A stretch of 64,000 bases of DNA from Paralithodes platypus (taxonomy: Eukaryota > Arthropoda > Malacostraca > Decapoda > Lithodidae). The stretch spans positions 8,601,791 to 8,665,790 of the forward strand of contig CM064552.1 of NCBI GenBank assembly GCA_032716605.1, read 5' to 3'. Made by a program: the position numbers and the translations under genes. Shown here in pieces: positions 1 to 10,352 of this stretch (positions are counted from its first letter, which is position 1; every line of letters begins with the position of its first letter). The notes under the pieces were generated by a model. The model was not told the DNA's origin, ran no database searches, and worked only from the letters and a program-made list of their open reading frames with translations.

Positions 1-30
1 ACAGTGTTATTATATGTTTTTGGTATATCC

Positions 31-3000
31 TATAGTGTATTTTTCTCCAGCTGATGGTAAACTGAATCTCTTAGTAGCAAATTTCCCAATACTTAATGGA
101 AAAATATGAAACTAATATACAGTATATCTAAGTCATATTAATATGAAACTAATATACAGTATATCTAAGTCATATTAATATGAAACTAATATACAGTATA
201 TCTAAGTCATATTAATATGAAACTAATATACAGTATATCTAAGTCATATTAATATGAAACTAATATACAGTATATCTAAGTCATATTAATATAAAACTAA
301 TATACAGTATATCTAAGTCATATTAATATAAAACTAATATACAGTATATCTAAGTCATATTAATATGAAACTAATATACAGTATATCTAAGTCATATTAA
401 TATGAAACTAATATACAGTATATCTAAGTCATATTAATATGAAACTAATATACAGTATATCTAAGTCATATTAATATGAAACTAATATACAGTATATCTA
501 AGTCATATTAATATGAAACTAATATACAGTATATCTAAGTCATATTAATATGAAACTAGTATACAGTATATCTAAGTCATATTAATATGAAACTAATATA
601 CAGTATATCTAAGTCATATTAATATGAAACTAATATACAGTATATCTAAGTCATATTAATATGAAACTATATACAGTATATCTAAGTCATATTAATATGA
701 AACTAGTATACAGTATATCTAAGTCATATTAATATGAAACTAGTATACAGTATATCTAAGTCATATTAATATGAAACTAATATACAGTATATCTAAGTCA
801 TATTAATATGAAACTAATATACAGTATATCTAAGTCATATTAATATGAAACTAGTATACAGTATATCTAAGTCATATTAATATGAAACTAATATACAGTA
901 TATCTAAGTCATATTAATATGAAACTAATATACAGTATATCTAAGTCATATTAATATGAAACTAATATACAGTATATCTAAGTCATATTAATATGAAACT
1001 AATATACAGTATATCTAAGTCATATTAATATGAAACTAATATACAGTATATCTAAGTCATATTAATATGAAACTAATATACAGTATATCTAAGTCATATT
1101 AATATGAAACTAATATACAGTATATCTAAGTCATATTAATATGAAACTAGTATACAGTATATCTAAGTCATATTAATATGAAACTAATATACAGTATATC
1201 TAAGTCATATTAATATGAAACTAATATACAGTATATCTAAGTCATATTAATATGAAACTAATATACAGTATATCTAAGTCATATTAATATGAAACTAATA
1301 TACAGTATATCTAAGTCATATTAATATGAAACTAATATACAGTATATCTAAGTCATATTAATATGAAACTAATATACAGTATATCTAAGTCATATTAATA
1401 TGAATCTAATATACAGTATATCTAAGTCATATTAATATGAAACTAATACAGTATATCTAAGTCATATTAATATGAAACTAATATACAGTATATCTAAGTC
1501 ATATTAATATGAAACTAATATACAGTATATCTAAGTCATATTAATATGAAACTAATATACAGTATATCTAAGTCATATTAATATGAAACTAATATACAGT
1601 ATATCTAAGTCATATTAATATGAACCTAATATACAGTATATCTAAGTCATATTAATATGAAACTAATATACAGTATATCTAAGTCATATTAATATGAAAC
1701 TAATATACAGTATATCTAAGTCATATTAATATGAAACTAATATACAGTATCTAAGTCATATTAATATGAAACTAATATACAGTATATCTAAGTCATATTA
1801 ATATGAAACTAATATACAGTATATCTAAGTCATATTAATATGAAACTAATATACAGTATATCTAAGTCATATTAATATGAAACTAGTATACAGTATATCT
1901 AAGTCATATTAATATGAAACTAGTATACAGTATATCTAAGTCATATTAATATGAAACTAATATACAGTATATCTAAGTCATATTAATATGAAACTAATAT
2001 ACAGTATATCTAAGTCATATTAATATGAAACTAGTATACAGTGTATCTAAGTCATATTAATATGAAACTAGTATACAGTATATCTAAGTCATATTAATAT
2101 GAAACTAATATACAGTATATCTAAGTCATATTAATATGAAACTAATATACAGTATATCTAAGTCATATTAATATGAAACTAATATACAGTATATCTAAGT
2201 CATATTAATATGAAACTAATATACAGTATATCTAAGTCATATTAATATGAAACTAATATACAGTATATCTAAGTCATATTAATATGAAACTAATATACAG
2301 TATATCTAAGTCATATTAATATGAAACTAATATACAGTATATCTAAGTCATATTAATATGAAACTAATATACAGTATATCTAAGTCATTAATATGACAGT
2401 ATATCTAAGTCATATTAATATGAAACTAATATACAGTATATCTAAGTCATATTAATATGAAACTAATATACAGTATATCTAAGTCATATTAATATGAAAC
2501 TAATATACAGTATATCTAAGTCATATTAATATGAAACTAATATACAGTATATCTAAGTCATATTAATATGAAACTAATATACAGTATATCTAAGTCATAT
2601 TAATATGAAACTAATATACAGTATATCTAAGTCATATTAATATGAAACTAATATACAGTATATCTAAGTCATATTAATATGAAACTAATATACAGTATAT
2701 CTAAGTCATATTAATATGAAACTAGTATACAGTATATCTAAGTCATATTAATATGAAACTAGTATACAGTATATCTAAGTCATATTAATATTAAACTAAT
2801 ATACAGTATATCTAAGTCATATTAATGTGAAACTAATATACAGTATATCTAAGTCATATTAATATGAAACTAATATACAGTATATCTAAGTCATATTAAT
2901 ATGAAACTAATATACACTATATCTAAATCATATTAATATGAAACTAATATACAGTATATCTAAGTCATATTAATATGAAACTAATATACAGTATATCTAA

Positions 3001-3292
3001 GTCATATTAATATGAAACTAATATACAGTATATCTAAGTCATATTAATATGAAACTAATATACAGTATATCTAAGTCATATTAATATGAAACTAATATAC
3101 AGTATATCTAAGTCATATTAATATGAAACTAGTATACAGTATATCTAAGTCATATTAATATGAAACTAGTATACAGTATATCTAAGTCATATTAATGCCT
3201 AGTTTTCAAAATTAACAACAAATTTCGCTACAAAATCTTCGTAATATGTGAGTAACGAAGATAGAGACATGGCAATTCATCCTCAGCTGAAA
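31..3292. mobile_element. MITE family C with amplified internal 37-bp array
   Basis: The outer ends match the compact 230-bp family C element at 18764-18993. The left end reads TATAGTGTATTTTTCTCCAG then CTGATGGTAAA; the right end carries CAGCTGAGG inverted near 3283. The compact copy has one short middle segment, whereas this one carries about 3.1 kb of tandem repeat between its ends. The simplest reading is a non-autonomous TIR element whose interior was amplified after insertion. Confidence 0.75.
104..3196. repeat. 37-bp AT-rich minisatellite, about 83 copies
   Basis: The period was measured from successive ATGAAACT starts (143, 180, and so on). The unit contains AATATACAGTATAT and AAGTCATATTAATAT, so each copy is rich in short palindromes. 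Most copies are identical; recurrent single variants such as ACTAGTATAC and a few shortened units (near 669, 1446, 1749, 2389) occur. There are no unique spacers, so this is not a CRISPR array. The right arm has only about 25 copies. Confidence 0.97.
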
Positions 3293-3310
3293 TAAAAGCA
3301 ACTGGTGAGA

Positions 3311-3616
3311 TATCTGCTCAACAGGTGGCGTTGTGTGTGTGTAAGTGTGAGAGTCCGAGTGTAGGGGATGAGACAGTGAAGCACAGGAACGAGGTGGCTC
3401 CAGAGATGGGGTCGTTTCGGGCCATGAGTGAGCACCGTGCCTCATGTGAAGGCAAGATGGCAGGTGCTCGTTGTACTCTACATGCTTCACATGTCTCACT
3501 CCCTAGACTGGAACAAGACCTCACGGGCTTCACTGTTCATTGTAAAGCGGTGAATGTTAAGGCTCTCAGCCTATGCCCGAGAGGAAGTAAGTTGGAATAT
3601 AGAAAAAAAAAAAAAA
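3311..3616 (+). mobile_element. Poly(A)-tailed retroposon, family H
   Basis: The segment ends in an A-run (3602-3616) and has an independent copy in reverse orientation at 34690-34945 inside GR3, plus the arm copy at 61672-61975. Shared blocks include a conserved stretch around CTCACTCC, CTGGAACAAGACCTC and GGCTTCAC. An ORF from 3325 crosses it but is not shared in frame with the GR3-intron copy, so I treat it as non-coding. Whether it is a SINE or a LINE 3' end is not clear. Confidence 0.6.
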
Positions 3617-4010
3617 ATAGTATATTATATTGTCACTCAGTATGGGTCACAGTAGGTAAAACACAAATGAGGCCACTTGTGACCCCTCAAAAGCGCATTG
3701 AAAGAACTATGAACTATATATCAAAGTATGAACATAGAAATAGTTCATGTTTTGAAATGAACATTATATAAGTTGATGGAGTTACATTATACTATTGTGC
3801 CCTATTCGTGTTTAAATATTTAACCCTTAACAACATCATCAGCATCGTGTTGATCCCAGGTATAATATTTTGAATAATACTCTAATTGAAATTCCGCTGA
3901 TGGTATCAAACCAATCTCAAACTTCTATTAATTACCAAGGGATGAACATTTAGAATAAATTACCTTTATTTATACGAGAAAAGGTTTCTATATTCGGCTT
4001 TAAAACAAGC
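3617..4010. other. No recognisable feature
   Basis: AT-rich single-copy-looking sequence apart from its arm counterpart. I see no gene, TIR element or tandem repeat. Confidence 0.5.
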
Positions 4011-4428
4011 TTAACCCGTTGGCTGCGGGAGACGTTCCAGAACGCCATGGCAATTTCCAGCAATTTCCAGGCTTTTAAAGCCTGTTAAAGCCGTAGAAAT
4101 CAAGTGTCAGTGGGCGGGAGCACGAGGGATCCACCTCCGACCGCCACGTCAGTCCGTGCACAGAGATCCCAGCCCCGGGTCTCAGCAGTGCTGCCAAAGG
4201 CAAAAATAGCGCTACATTGCTCATAAATAGCGAGTTTTCCCCAATATCTATGGTAGCGCTGCGGGTGAACCCCTCGAGCTACAAAGCTCATTCTAGTGTC
4301 ATTTTGAAGCTATTTTCGTCTAGTTTTCGGCTGAATACATTTAATTTCATGCAGACACTTGATTAATCATTCAGGAGTGTCTGAATATGCCCTAAATAGC
4401 CCAAATATGCCCGCAGAGAAAGGGTTAA
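4011..4428. mobile_element. TTAA-flanked piggyBac-like MITE, family P1
   Basis: TTAA at both ends (4011-4014, 4425-4428) with inverted termini TTAACCCGTTGGCTGCGGG and TTAACCCTTTCTCTGCGGG. Interior inverted segments (CAATTTCCAG near 4049; repeated TTTTAAAGCC/GTTAAAGCC) add foldback potential. Length 418 bp with no coding capacity. The TTAA duplication and CCC start suit piggyBac-type mobilisation; that assignment is inference. Confidence 0.7.
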
Positions 4429-4514
4429 GTTCATTTGTACTAAATAGATAAAACTATATGTTAAAGTAAGAGGCGTGTCACCAACCGCTGTGTATCGTAC
4501 ATTTTACACTCCGT

Positions 4515-4610
4515 TTCTTTTCAGCTGATGGTAAATTGAATCCTTTAGAAGCTGAAACATGACTTATTAGCACCACTGTACATAGCTCTTACATATACAC
4601 ATGTAATTGG
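4515..4610. mobile_element. Fragment joining MITE C end to MITE D end
   Basis: CAGCTGATGGTAAATTGAAT, the family C terminus, runs directly into GCTGAAACATGACTTATTAG followed by a GTACA end, the family D terminus seen complete at 33931-34149. It looks like a recombined or deleted MITE. Confidence 0.5.
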
Positions 4611-4734
4611 ACCGATTTATGCTTGAATTTCAGCTTAAACTCACTCCGTGCTTGGACACACACCATCTCATTACCGAGGATTGTAGGATACTGATATTGT
4701 AATGGGAGTGAAGCCTAGAGTTTTATCTTTCCTC

Positions 4735-5605
4735 TGGCAACAAGCGGAGCAGCTCAGCACTCCCAAATTCAGCCGGTAATATCAAGATACCTGGGGCCGC
4801 ATCAACATATATTTTCTGTAACATGAGAAACGCTTTCTCGATAACACTGATGAACGCGAATGGGTTGCAGCGGAAACGTAACATCCCCTAGTAAGGTCTG
4901 GAACTAGCGAAAGACCAGTATATACTGTATGCAATCATTTAAGCTCACCGCTGAAGGTGACGTTTTACCTGAACAGTCAAACACAATTCTAATAGGTGTA
5001 GTAATGCTATCGTGTTCAACCCCATGATGTGCGAGATAATGCGTAGGAGAATCGGTGTCTATATCCTCATTGATAGATTCAACAAACCCGCATTTCAGTT
5101 GCTCTTTCATTACTCTAGTCTATTGTTGAACAAATTCGGGCTGCGTGATGAATTTCGTTTGCAAACTCCTCTACCCAGTGCTAGACCATACTTACTTGGT
5201 AAATCGCTCTTATTACTTCTCCATGACAACCATACGCTGTATTAATTCACTTCTGGGATGTAGGAAACTGACTATTCATAAATATTCGAAGTATCTTTAG
5301 CCTCGTCATCCAAGTCATTAGGCATAGTTCCGATGCTGTCCATTTCCCACAGTTTTCACATGTCATTTATACATGGTTTGATTTCATTATTCTGTAATAT
5401 CTCACTTGTACTAATAACTACAACTTTCAACACTTACCACATCAACATTTGTTCTGGCTACCGAATCTCGGTATGACCCACTAAGTGCACACCCAAATTT
5501 GGTGGGTAAAAGAATAAGGTTACCCTCCCTCTTATATCCTGAATCTTGTAAATTATCGATTACGCCCTTAATACCTTTGGAGATTCTATATTGGGGTAAA
5601 GACAT
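4735..5605 (-). pseudogene. BEL/Pao LTR retrotransposon pol remnant (protease to RT)
   Basis: Read on the minus strand from 5605, the first part has LLPTKFGCALSGSY, the end of the BEL/Pao aspartic protease region. Further on (5110-4904) are HYLAHHGVEHDSITTPIRIV, FDCSGK and SLNDCI, the start of the BEL/Pao reverse transcriptase. Beyond a frame change, residues resembling FAFIS-IEKAFL (near 4855-4820) recall RT motif A; here the expected Asp is Val. Stops and frame shifts separate the parts, so it is dead. MITE A at 5620 truncates or interrupts its upstream side. Confidence 0.75.
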
Positions 5606-5619
5606 CTACCACTACAGCA

Positions 5620-6005
5620 TTAACGGAGCCCACCTCGCTTGTTTTCTCTCTCTCTCCCTCTCTCTTTGGCTTGTATCCATTCGGCCCCATTCAGCCTACT
5701 GTTTTAAGACGTTTACCCCCATCCAGGTGTCAATATTTTCCTGGCGAGGGGTAGCGAGCCAGCATATATATATTTTTGTTTTGACAGCAAACTAAATTTG
5801 TACATTTTTCGATTGAAAAATTTCTCCGGCGAAGCCGGATTTCTCCATACAATGCTGGATCGCTATCGCTCGCCAGGAAGAAATCGACACCTGGATGGGA
5901 ATAAACGTCTTAAAACAGTTGGCTGAATGGGGCCGAATGGATACAATCCAGAGAAAGAGAGAAAATGAGAGAAAGATAAAAAAAAAAGCAAGTGACCCCC
6001 CTTAA
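5620..6005. mobile_element. TTAA foldback MITE, family A
   Basis: TTAA flanks at 5620-5623 and 6002-6005. Family A elements are about 385 bp. They begin GGGGGGTCACC and end GGTGGGCTCCC (or the reverse), and their two halves are extended inverted repeats. Each half carries CCAGGTGTC, then the core GGCGAGCGATAGCGAGCC and CAGCAT. A short hairpin CCGGCTTCGCCGG and an ATTTTTC-ATCGAAAAAT stem lie near the middle. There is no ORF of its own. The strand shown is arbitrary because the element is nearly palindromic. Confidence 0.9.
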
Positions 6006-6075
6006 TAGAGGATAACCTAGTTTTGTCCTTGTACTGCAGAGTGACTACCTCATACACCTGTTCGTGCTGGGCTCC

Positions 6076-6240
6076 CGTAAACCCTTGCAGCAGTTTCCAT
6101 GTTTCTCTTCCCGATACTACATAGTGTACTGACGGTAGAGAAGACCGCAGAACAAAAGTGTGTTGGGCACTGAAAGGGTTAAAATATCAAAACTAATGGG
6201 GCTAAACATGAGGGAGAAGGGGGTCCAGAAAAAAATATAT
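6076..6240. mobile_element. Small TTAA MITE remnant plus MITE B end
   Basis: GTAAACCCTTGCAGCAG near 6076 and GGCACTGAAAGGGTTAA ending at 6182 look like imperfect inverted termini of a roughly 105-bp TTAA element. It runs into about 60 bases of a family B terminus (AACTAATGGGGCTAAACATG, then a GTCCAGAAAA block). Confidence 0.5.
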
Positions 6241-6289
6241 CTAAATTAATCTATCTTCAGTCTAGTTATCGATATCAGTGGAAAAGAAT

Positions 6290-6380
6290 CCGGAGAAGCT
6301 TAGATATTGTTGATACCAATTATTGATCAACACATACTTGGTGCTGAAACATCACTTATTAGCGCGACTGTACACTAATC
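6290..6380. mobile_element. MITE family D fragment
   Basis: Matches the right half of the complete family D element in the GR3 intron (34071-34149): CTTAGATATTG, AATTATTGATCAA, ACATCACTTATTAGCGCGAC then TGTACAC. The left half is missing. Confidence 0.6.
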
Positions 6381-6410
6381 TACCTTGCTCGTGCTAAAGG
6401 TCCGATTACG

Positions 6411-6612
6411 CTGGTGTCACATGAGCGCTTTTTCCGGCAATTTTTAAGGGCAATTGTGGTCTGGCAGCTGCTGAATTAAAGTTGTATATTACTTCAGTCT
6501 CTTATAATCATGTTAAGTCTGTCTAGCTGTCGATGCGAAAATGCCAAAAATAGTATGAGAACAATTTTGTTCACGGAAAATTGACGGAAAAAGCGCTCTT
6601 GTGACACGGAGT
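6411..6612. mobile_element. MITE family E
   Basis: Inverted termini GTGTCACATGAGCGCTTTTT and (inverted at the right end) GTGTCACAAGAGCGCTTTTT flank about 200 bp without coding capacity. A diverged copy lies at 32840-33042 and the arm copy at 58683-58885. A family B element is inserted directly at its right end. Confidence 0.7.
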
Positions 6613-6996
6613 TTAAAAGGGGAGATGGGTTAATTTTCTGTTCCCCCTTCTTCCTCATGTTTAGCCCCATTAATTTTCAGATGTTAAGACGTTCGGCCTA
6701 TTAGCTTGGCAATTTTAAGGCCTTCCGACCCATTGCTTTGTCAATATTAAGACCTTTCGTGCTATTGAGGTGTCGATTTTTTTCCTGGCGAACTATAGTG
6801 AGCCTGTAATTTTGGAAGAACCGGCCTTCGGCGGGGACATTTTCCAATCGAAAAATGTACAAATTAATCTAGAAGGGGTATATAATGGATGTTTTTTCTT
6901 CTTTCAGTTTAATGTAAGTCTAGGGAGGAAACTAAAACAAACACAAAAAATAAATATATATAACAATCGACCAAAAACTAAACCCTTCCCCCTTAA
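6613..6996. mobile_element. TTAA MITE, family B
   Basis: TTAA at 6613-6616 and 6993-6996. Family B elements are about 330-440 bp, start AGGGGAGATGGGCC-like and end with the inverse. They contain AGCCCCATTAGTTTTGAGAT, GTGCCATTTAGGTGTCGATT and one GGCGAGCGATAGCGAGCC core (here degenerate, GGCGAACTATAGTGAGCC). They also contain the hairpin CCGGCCTTCGGCCGG (here CCGGCCTTCGGCGGGG) and AGGTCTAGGGAGGAAACTA. No ORF. Confidence 0.9.
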
Positions 6997-7213
6997 TCAT
7001 GTGGACCCATACACTAACATATGTATTGATCTCTGGGGTACGGTGGCTAATTAATTCGCTGCTGCTGATGTTAGTGATAAGATACTAGAAGGCCGGGAAG
7101 TGTTTAGCAGACAAGACCTGACTGCAGAACACCAGAAGATAATATAACAGACACATCCTAGAAGACTTCATTTCACACAATCACCACTTACGCCAACAAC
7201 ACAATCTACACTC

Positions 7214-7318
7214 CTTGAGAGCTCTGTGGGAGAGCCCGACCGTGGCCATGGCCTTCCTTAGGGACTCGGGGCTGTTCGGCCAGGCAGCATAGGGAACGAC
7301 AACAACAACAACAACAGA
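7214..7318 (+). mobile_element. Retroposon tail, family G, with (CAA)n
   Basis: GGGGCTGTTCGGCCAGGCAG followed by a GGGAACGACAACAACAACAA tail matches the longer family G copy at 19370-19715. Only the 3' part is present. The preceding 7000-7213 shows nothing I recognise. Confidence 0.6.
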
Positions 7319-7336
7319 TAAGTCTATAGTGTACGC

Positions 7337-7409
7337 TAAAGAACTATAAGGAACTATAAGGAACTATAAGGAACTATAAGGAACTATAAGGAACTATAAG
7401 GAACTATAA
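7337..7409 (+). repeat. 10-bp tandem repeat GGAACTATAA, about 7 copies
   Basis: Perfect decamers GGAACTATAA immediately downstream of the family G tail. The right arm has about 20 copies (57755-57958), some mutated, so this locus is length-variable between arms. Confidence 0.95.
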
Positions 7410-7789
7410 AGCCTGGAAAACAACAATAGGAATTAGATCTTACATTAGCAGGCCTGAAAGAGTACAATTAAATATTGTATCTGGCTTTTACATTGAAAGA
7501 ACAGTGGAGATAAAAACAAGTAAATTAATTTGCCAAAGAGACTGTTAAAGAAAGCTGTGGAAAAATACGTGAGATAATATTTCATTTTAGAAGATCAGGA
7601 AGAACACAAACTCTTAGACTTGACCATATGCTTTCATTAGTTTATTCAAGTACATTGGGGTTTGTATTTGATAGTAATGTTAAAGAACGGAGTGTTACTT
7701 ATTTATTAGATCAGAAGATAGTATAGCAGAACAGTTTTTAGTACACGTAAATGGAATATAAAGAAAGTCAGAAAAACTAAAAAGAATTA
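7410..7789. other. No recognisable feature
   Basis: Purine-rich sequence with the phrase AATTAGATCTTACATTAG and GGCCTG repeated loosely; probably decayed copies of the 41-bp repeat that follows. No ORF of note. Confidence 0.4.
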
Positions 7790-7978
7790 GATCTTACATT
7801 AGAAGGCCTGGATGAATACAATTAATTAGACCTGACTTTAAAGAAGGCCTGGAGGAATACAATTAATTAGACCTGACTTTAAAGAAGGCCTGGAGGAATA
7901 CAATTAATTAGACCTGACTTTAAAGGGAAGAGGAAGATTACAATTAATTAGACCTGACTTTAAAGGGGAGAGGAAGAT
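7790..7978 (+). repeat. 41-bp degenerate tandem repeat, about 4 copies
   Basis: Unit contains TACAATTAATTAGACCTGAC then TTTAAAGAAGGCCTGGAGGA; the last two copies have GGGAAGAGGAAGA in place of the middle. The right-arm copy (57232-57385) has fewer complete units. Confidence 0.85.
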
Positions 7979-7988
7979 TAAATAATAC

Positions 7989-8353
7989 TTAAGGGGAGAT
8001 GGGCCGTTTTTCTGGTCCCCTTTCTCCCTCGTGTTAAGCTCCATTTATTTTGAGATTATACTGTAAGATGTTCGGCCCATTAGTTTGGCGATTTTAACAC
8101 CTTTCCCCCCTTTTCGTTGTCAATTTTAAATCCATTCGTGCCATTTAGGTGTCGATTTTTTCCTGGCGAGCGACAGCGAGCCTGACATTTTAAGAGGAAC
8201 CCCGGGATATTTTTCTACCGAAAATTTACACATTTATCTTAAAGGGGGGTCTAGGGGGTGTTTTTCTAAGTTTGATGGAGGTCTAGCGAGGAAACTAAGA
8301 AATAAAGGAAAGAATGAATTAATAGATCGAAAATTCGGCCCATCTCCCCTTAA
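7989..8353. mobile_element. TTAA MITE, family B
   Basis: TTAA at 7989-7992 and 8350-8353. The core is GGCGAGCGACAGCGAGCC; the GGCC hairpin is partly lost (AACCCCGGGATATTTTTC). Right-arm partner 56863-57227. Confidence 0.9.
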
Positions 8354-8924
8354 TTAAGAAGACCAGGATGAGTAAGCACAAGAGATCTTAATTTAAAGGC
8401 CTGAAAGAACACGAGAAATAGTACCATACTTAGAATCCCCCCCCCCAAAAAAAAAAAATGCGAGGATAATGTGAATCTTGAAACTGCCAATATTATCATT
8501 TTGTTGATGTAAGACTATATCTATGACTTACTCCATTTGAGAGTGAACACCTTGGATTAAAATTGCCAGGGGACAATTATTTTAATTTTTTCAATTTGTT
8601 TTCAATTCAAAACATTTATTGACATGAACATTTTACATAGTTTTACAATACTTTACAATCGTTAACTCCAAACAGTCCATGGCAATTAGGACTGATACCT
8701 ATTGGTATATGATGTCCTATACTGTAATTCTTTACAGATATACGTTTATTGAAGGTGCAGAAGGTTAGTGTGGTGCTAGTGAAAAAGAAAAAAATACAAT
8801 AATACCGGTAAATAACTTGCACCTGTATTCTTATTATGGGTATTAATAATTAACATTGCGTGGACCAAAACACCTGTATCATATTATAGGTTCAAGTCAC
8901 AACATCAGCTGAATAATAGAGAAA
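8354..8924. other. Upstream region of GR1
   Basis: Contains a C-run followed by an A-run (about 8439-8458), then AT-rich sequence up to the GR1 start codon. I cannot point to a TATA box, initiator or splice site with confidence. An in-frame TGA at 8910-8912 limits upstream extension of the coding exon. Confidence 0.4.
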
Positions 8925-10352
8925 ATGAGTGGCAGAAATTTGTTCAATCTATCTTTACTTCTTCTCAAGCTGTTTGGGGGATTCCCATTCAAAGAGTCGC
9001 AGAAAAAGCCAAAAGCATTTCGCAAGACGCTGAGTTTTGTGGTCGAGGATGACAGAGAACATAAAAGTACCAGCAGAAACCAGCAGGACCATACCATCAG
9101 AAACCGAATGGAAGATCGCCCAGGGTCCCGTATATCCTCCGCCATTGTTTATCAGAAGAGTAAGAAATGGAAGCTTTGGTCCTACTTTCTACTTGCCTCA
9201 CTTATCTGCTACGTCGCTGTGTTCATCTATTACGTCCTTGGCTATTACCATATGATCAGTAGTAGCGTCACCAAACAGCTGGCAACGCTACTCTCAGATA
9301 CCTTACATGGCTCCATTTGCATCGTACTAGTCATGTATTTTATGATGTACAAGAAAAAAGCCAAAACTGTTGCCCAAAGGTTCCAGTCATTTGCCCCACT
9401 GAAGGAAAATTCGACTGATAAATGCCGAATGCAACTCTACTTGATGATCTGCTCTGTGGTAATGCTGACAGGGTTGGTAGGCGTGATAGTTAACAACATC
9501 ATCCTGTTTGGCTATACCCGACCGTCACTCTGCTTTAAGGAGATATATGATAAAAGTCTTTTCTCTCTTATTATTTCCTTCATAATGAACTTCTTTTATA
9601 TAAACGTGCACTTCATGAGCCTCGTGTATATGAATCTCAGACTATCAATAACCGAAGATGATCTTGACGCAGCTGGGAAAAATATGAAATCAACTTCTGA
9701 AGACTCCCAGATATCCGTCATAGATCTTACGTGTGCACCAACCATCCAACAACATAAACTTGATAATACAAATTTCAAGGCAAACAGCAAAAGTTATGCA
9801 GATTCTAAACCTCTGCAGGAACAATTAAAAATCTCACCGGAGAATTACACAATGTGCAACCAAACAGATACAGGTTCCAAGTCTCTTGGGATGATTCTTA
9901 ATACTTCTCAGCAGGATTTCACGACACACAAGAAAAATGATTCTGGTTCCACAACACTTAATAAAGTTCTTAATGCCTCCCATGGGAATTTCACAAAACT
10001 GGAAAAGGAAGTAAAATCCAAGCGACATCGGGATCAATTAAAAACCTCACTGGAAAATGTTCTAGTGCTCAAAACGGATGCTCCCTGCAAATCTCTGTTG
10101 GAAGTTCTCAAAGCCACCCGGAGAAAGCTTCTGGAAATGCACCAGTTTCAACGGCTCCTGTTAAGCTATTTGTCTTTCCCCATCACCATTGCCATGTTCA
10201 GCAATGTCTTCCAGAGCATCCTCGCTGTCTACTACCTCTCCTTCTCCATCGGCTCGGGGAACACGGTACAGGAGGCCTTGGACATCAGCTATGTGGTCCT
10301 CTTCGTCTCTTTCATCCTTGTGCCATACATTCCAGTTATCTTGGAGACGCAG
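8925..10352 (+). CDS. GR1 exon 1 (TM1-TM6 and repeat loop)
   Basis: Codons 1-476, ending GAG ACG CAG before the donor GTAATA. The open frame runs on to a stop at 10424, but those 23 intronic codons have no counterpart in GR3. Compared with GR2 exon 1 there are 20 base differences, 16 of them amino-acid changing. Confidence 0.9.

Noticed and set aside
104..3196. CRISPR-like regular repeat array
   Set aside because: Repeats are directly adjacent with no unique spacers, and the sequence is clearly animal; it is a minisatellite.
3325..3771. 148-residue ORF at 3325
   Set aside because: It lies across a poly(A)-tailed retroposon and its tail; the frame is not preserved in the copy at 34690-34945.
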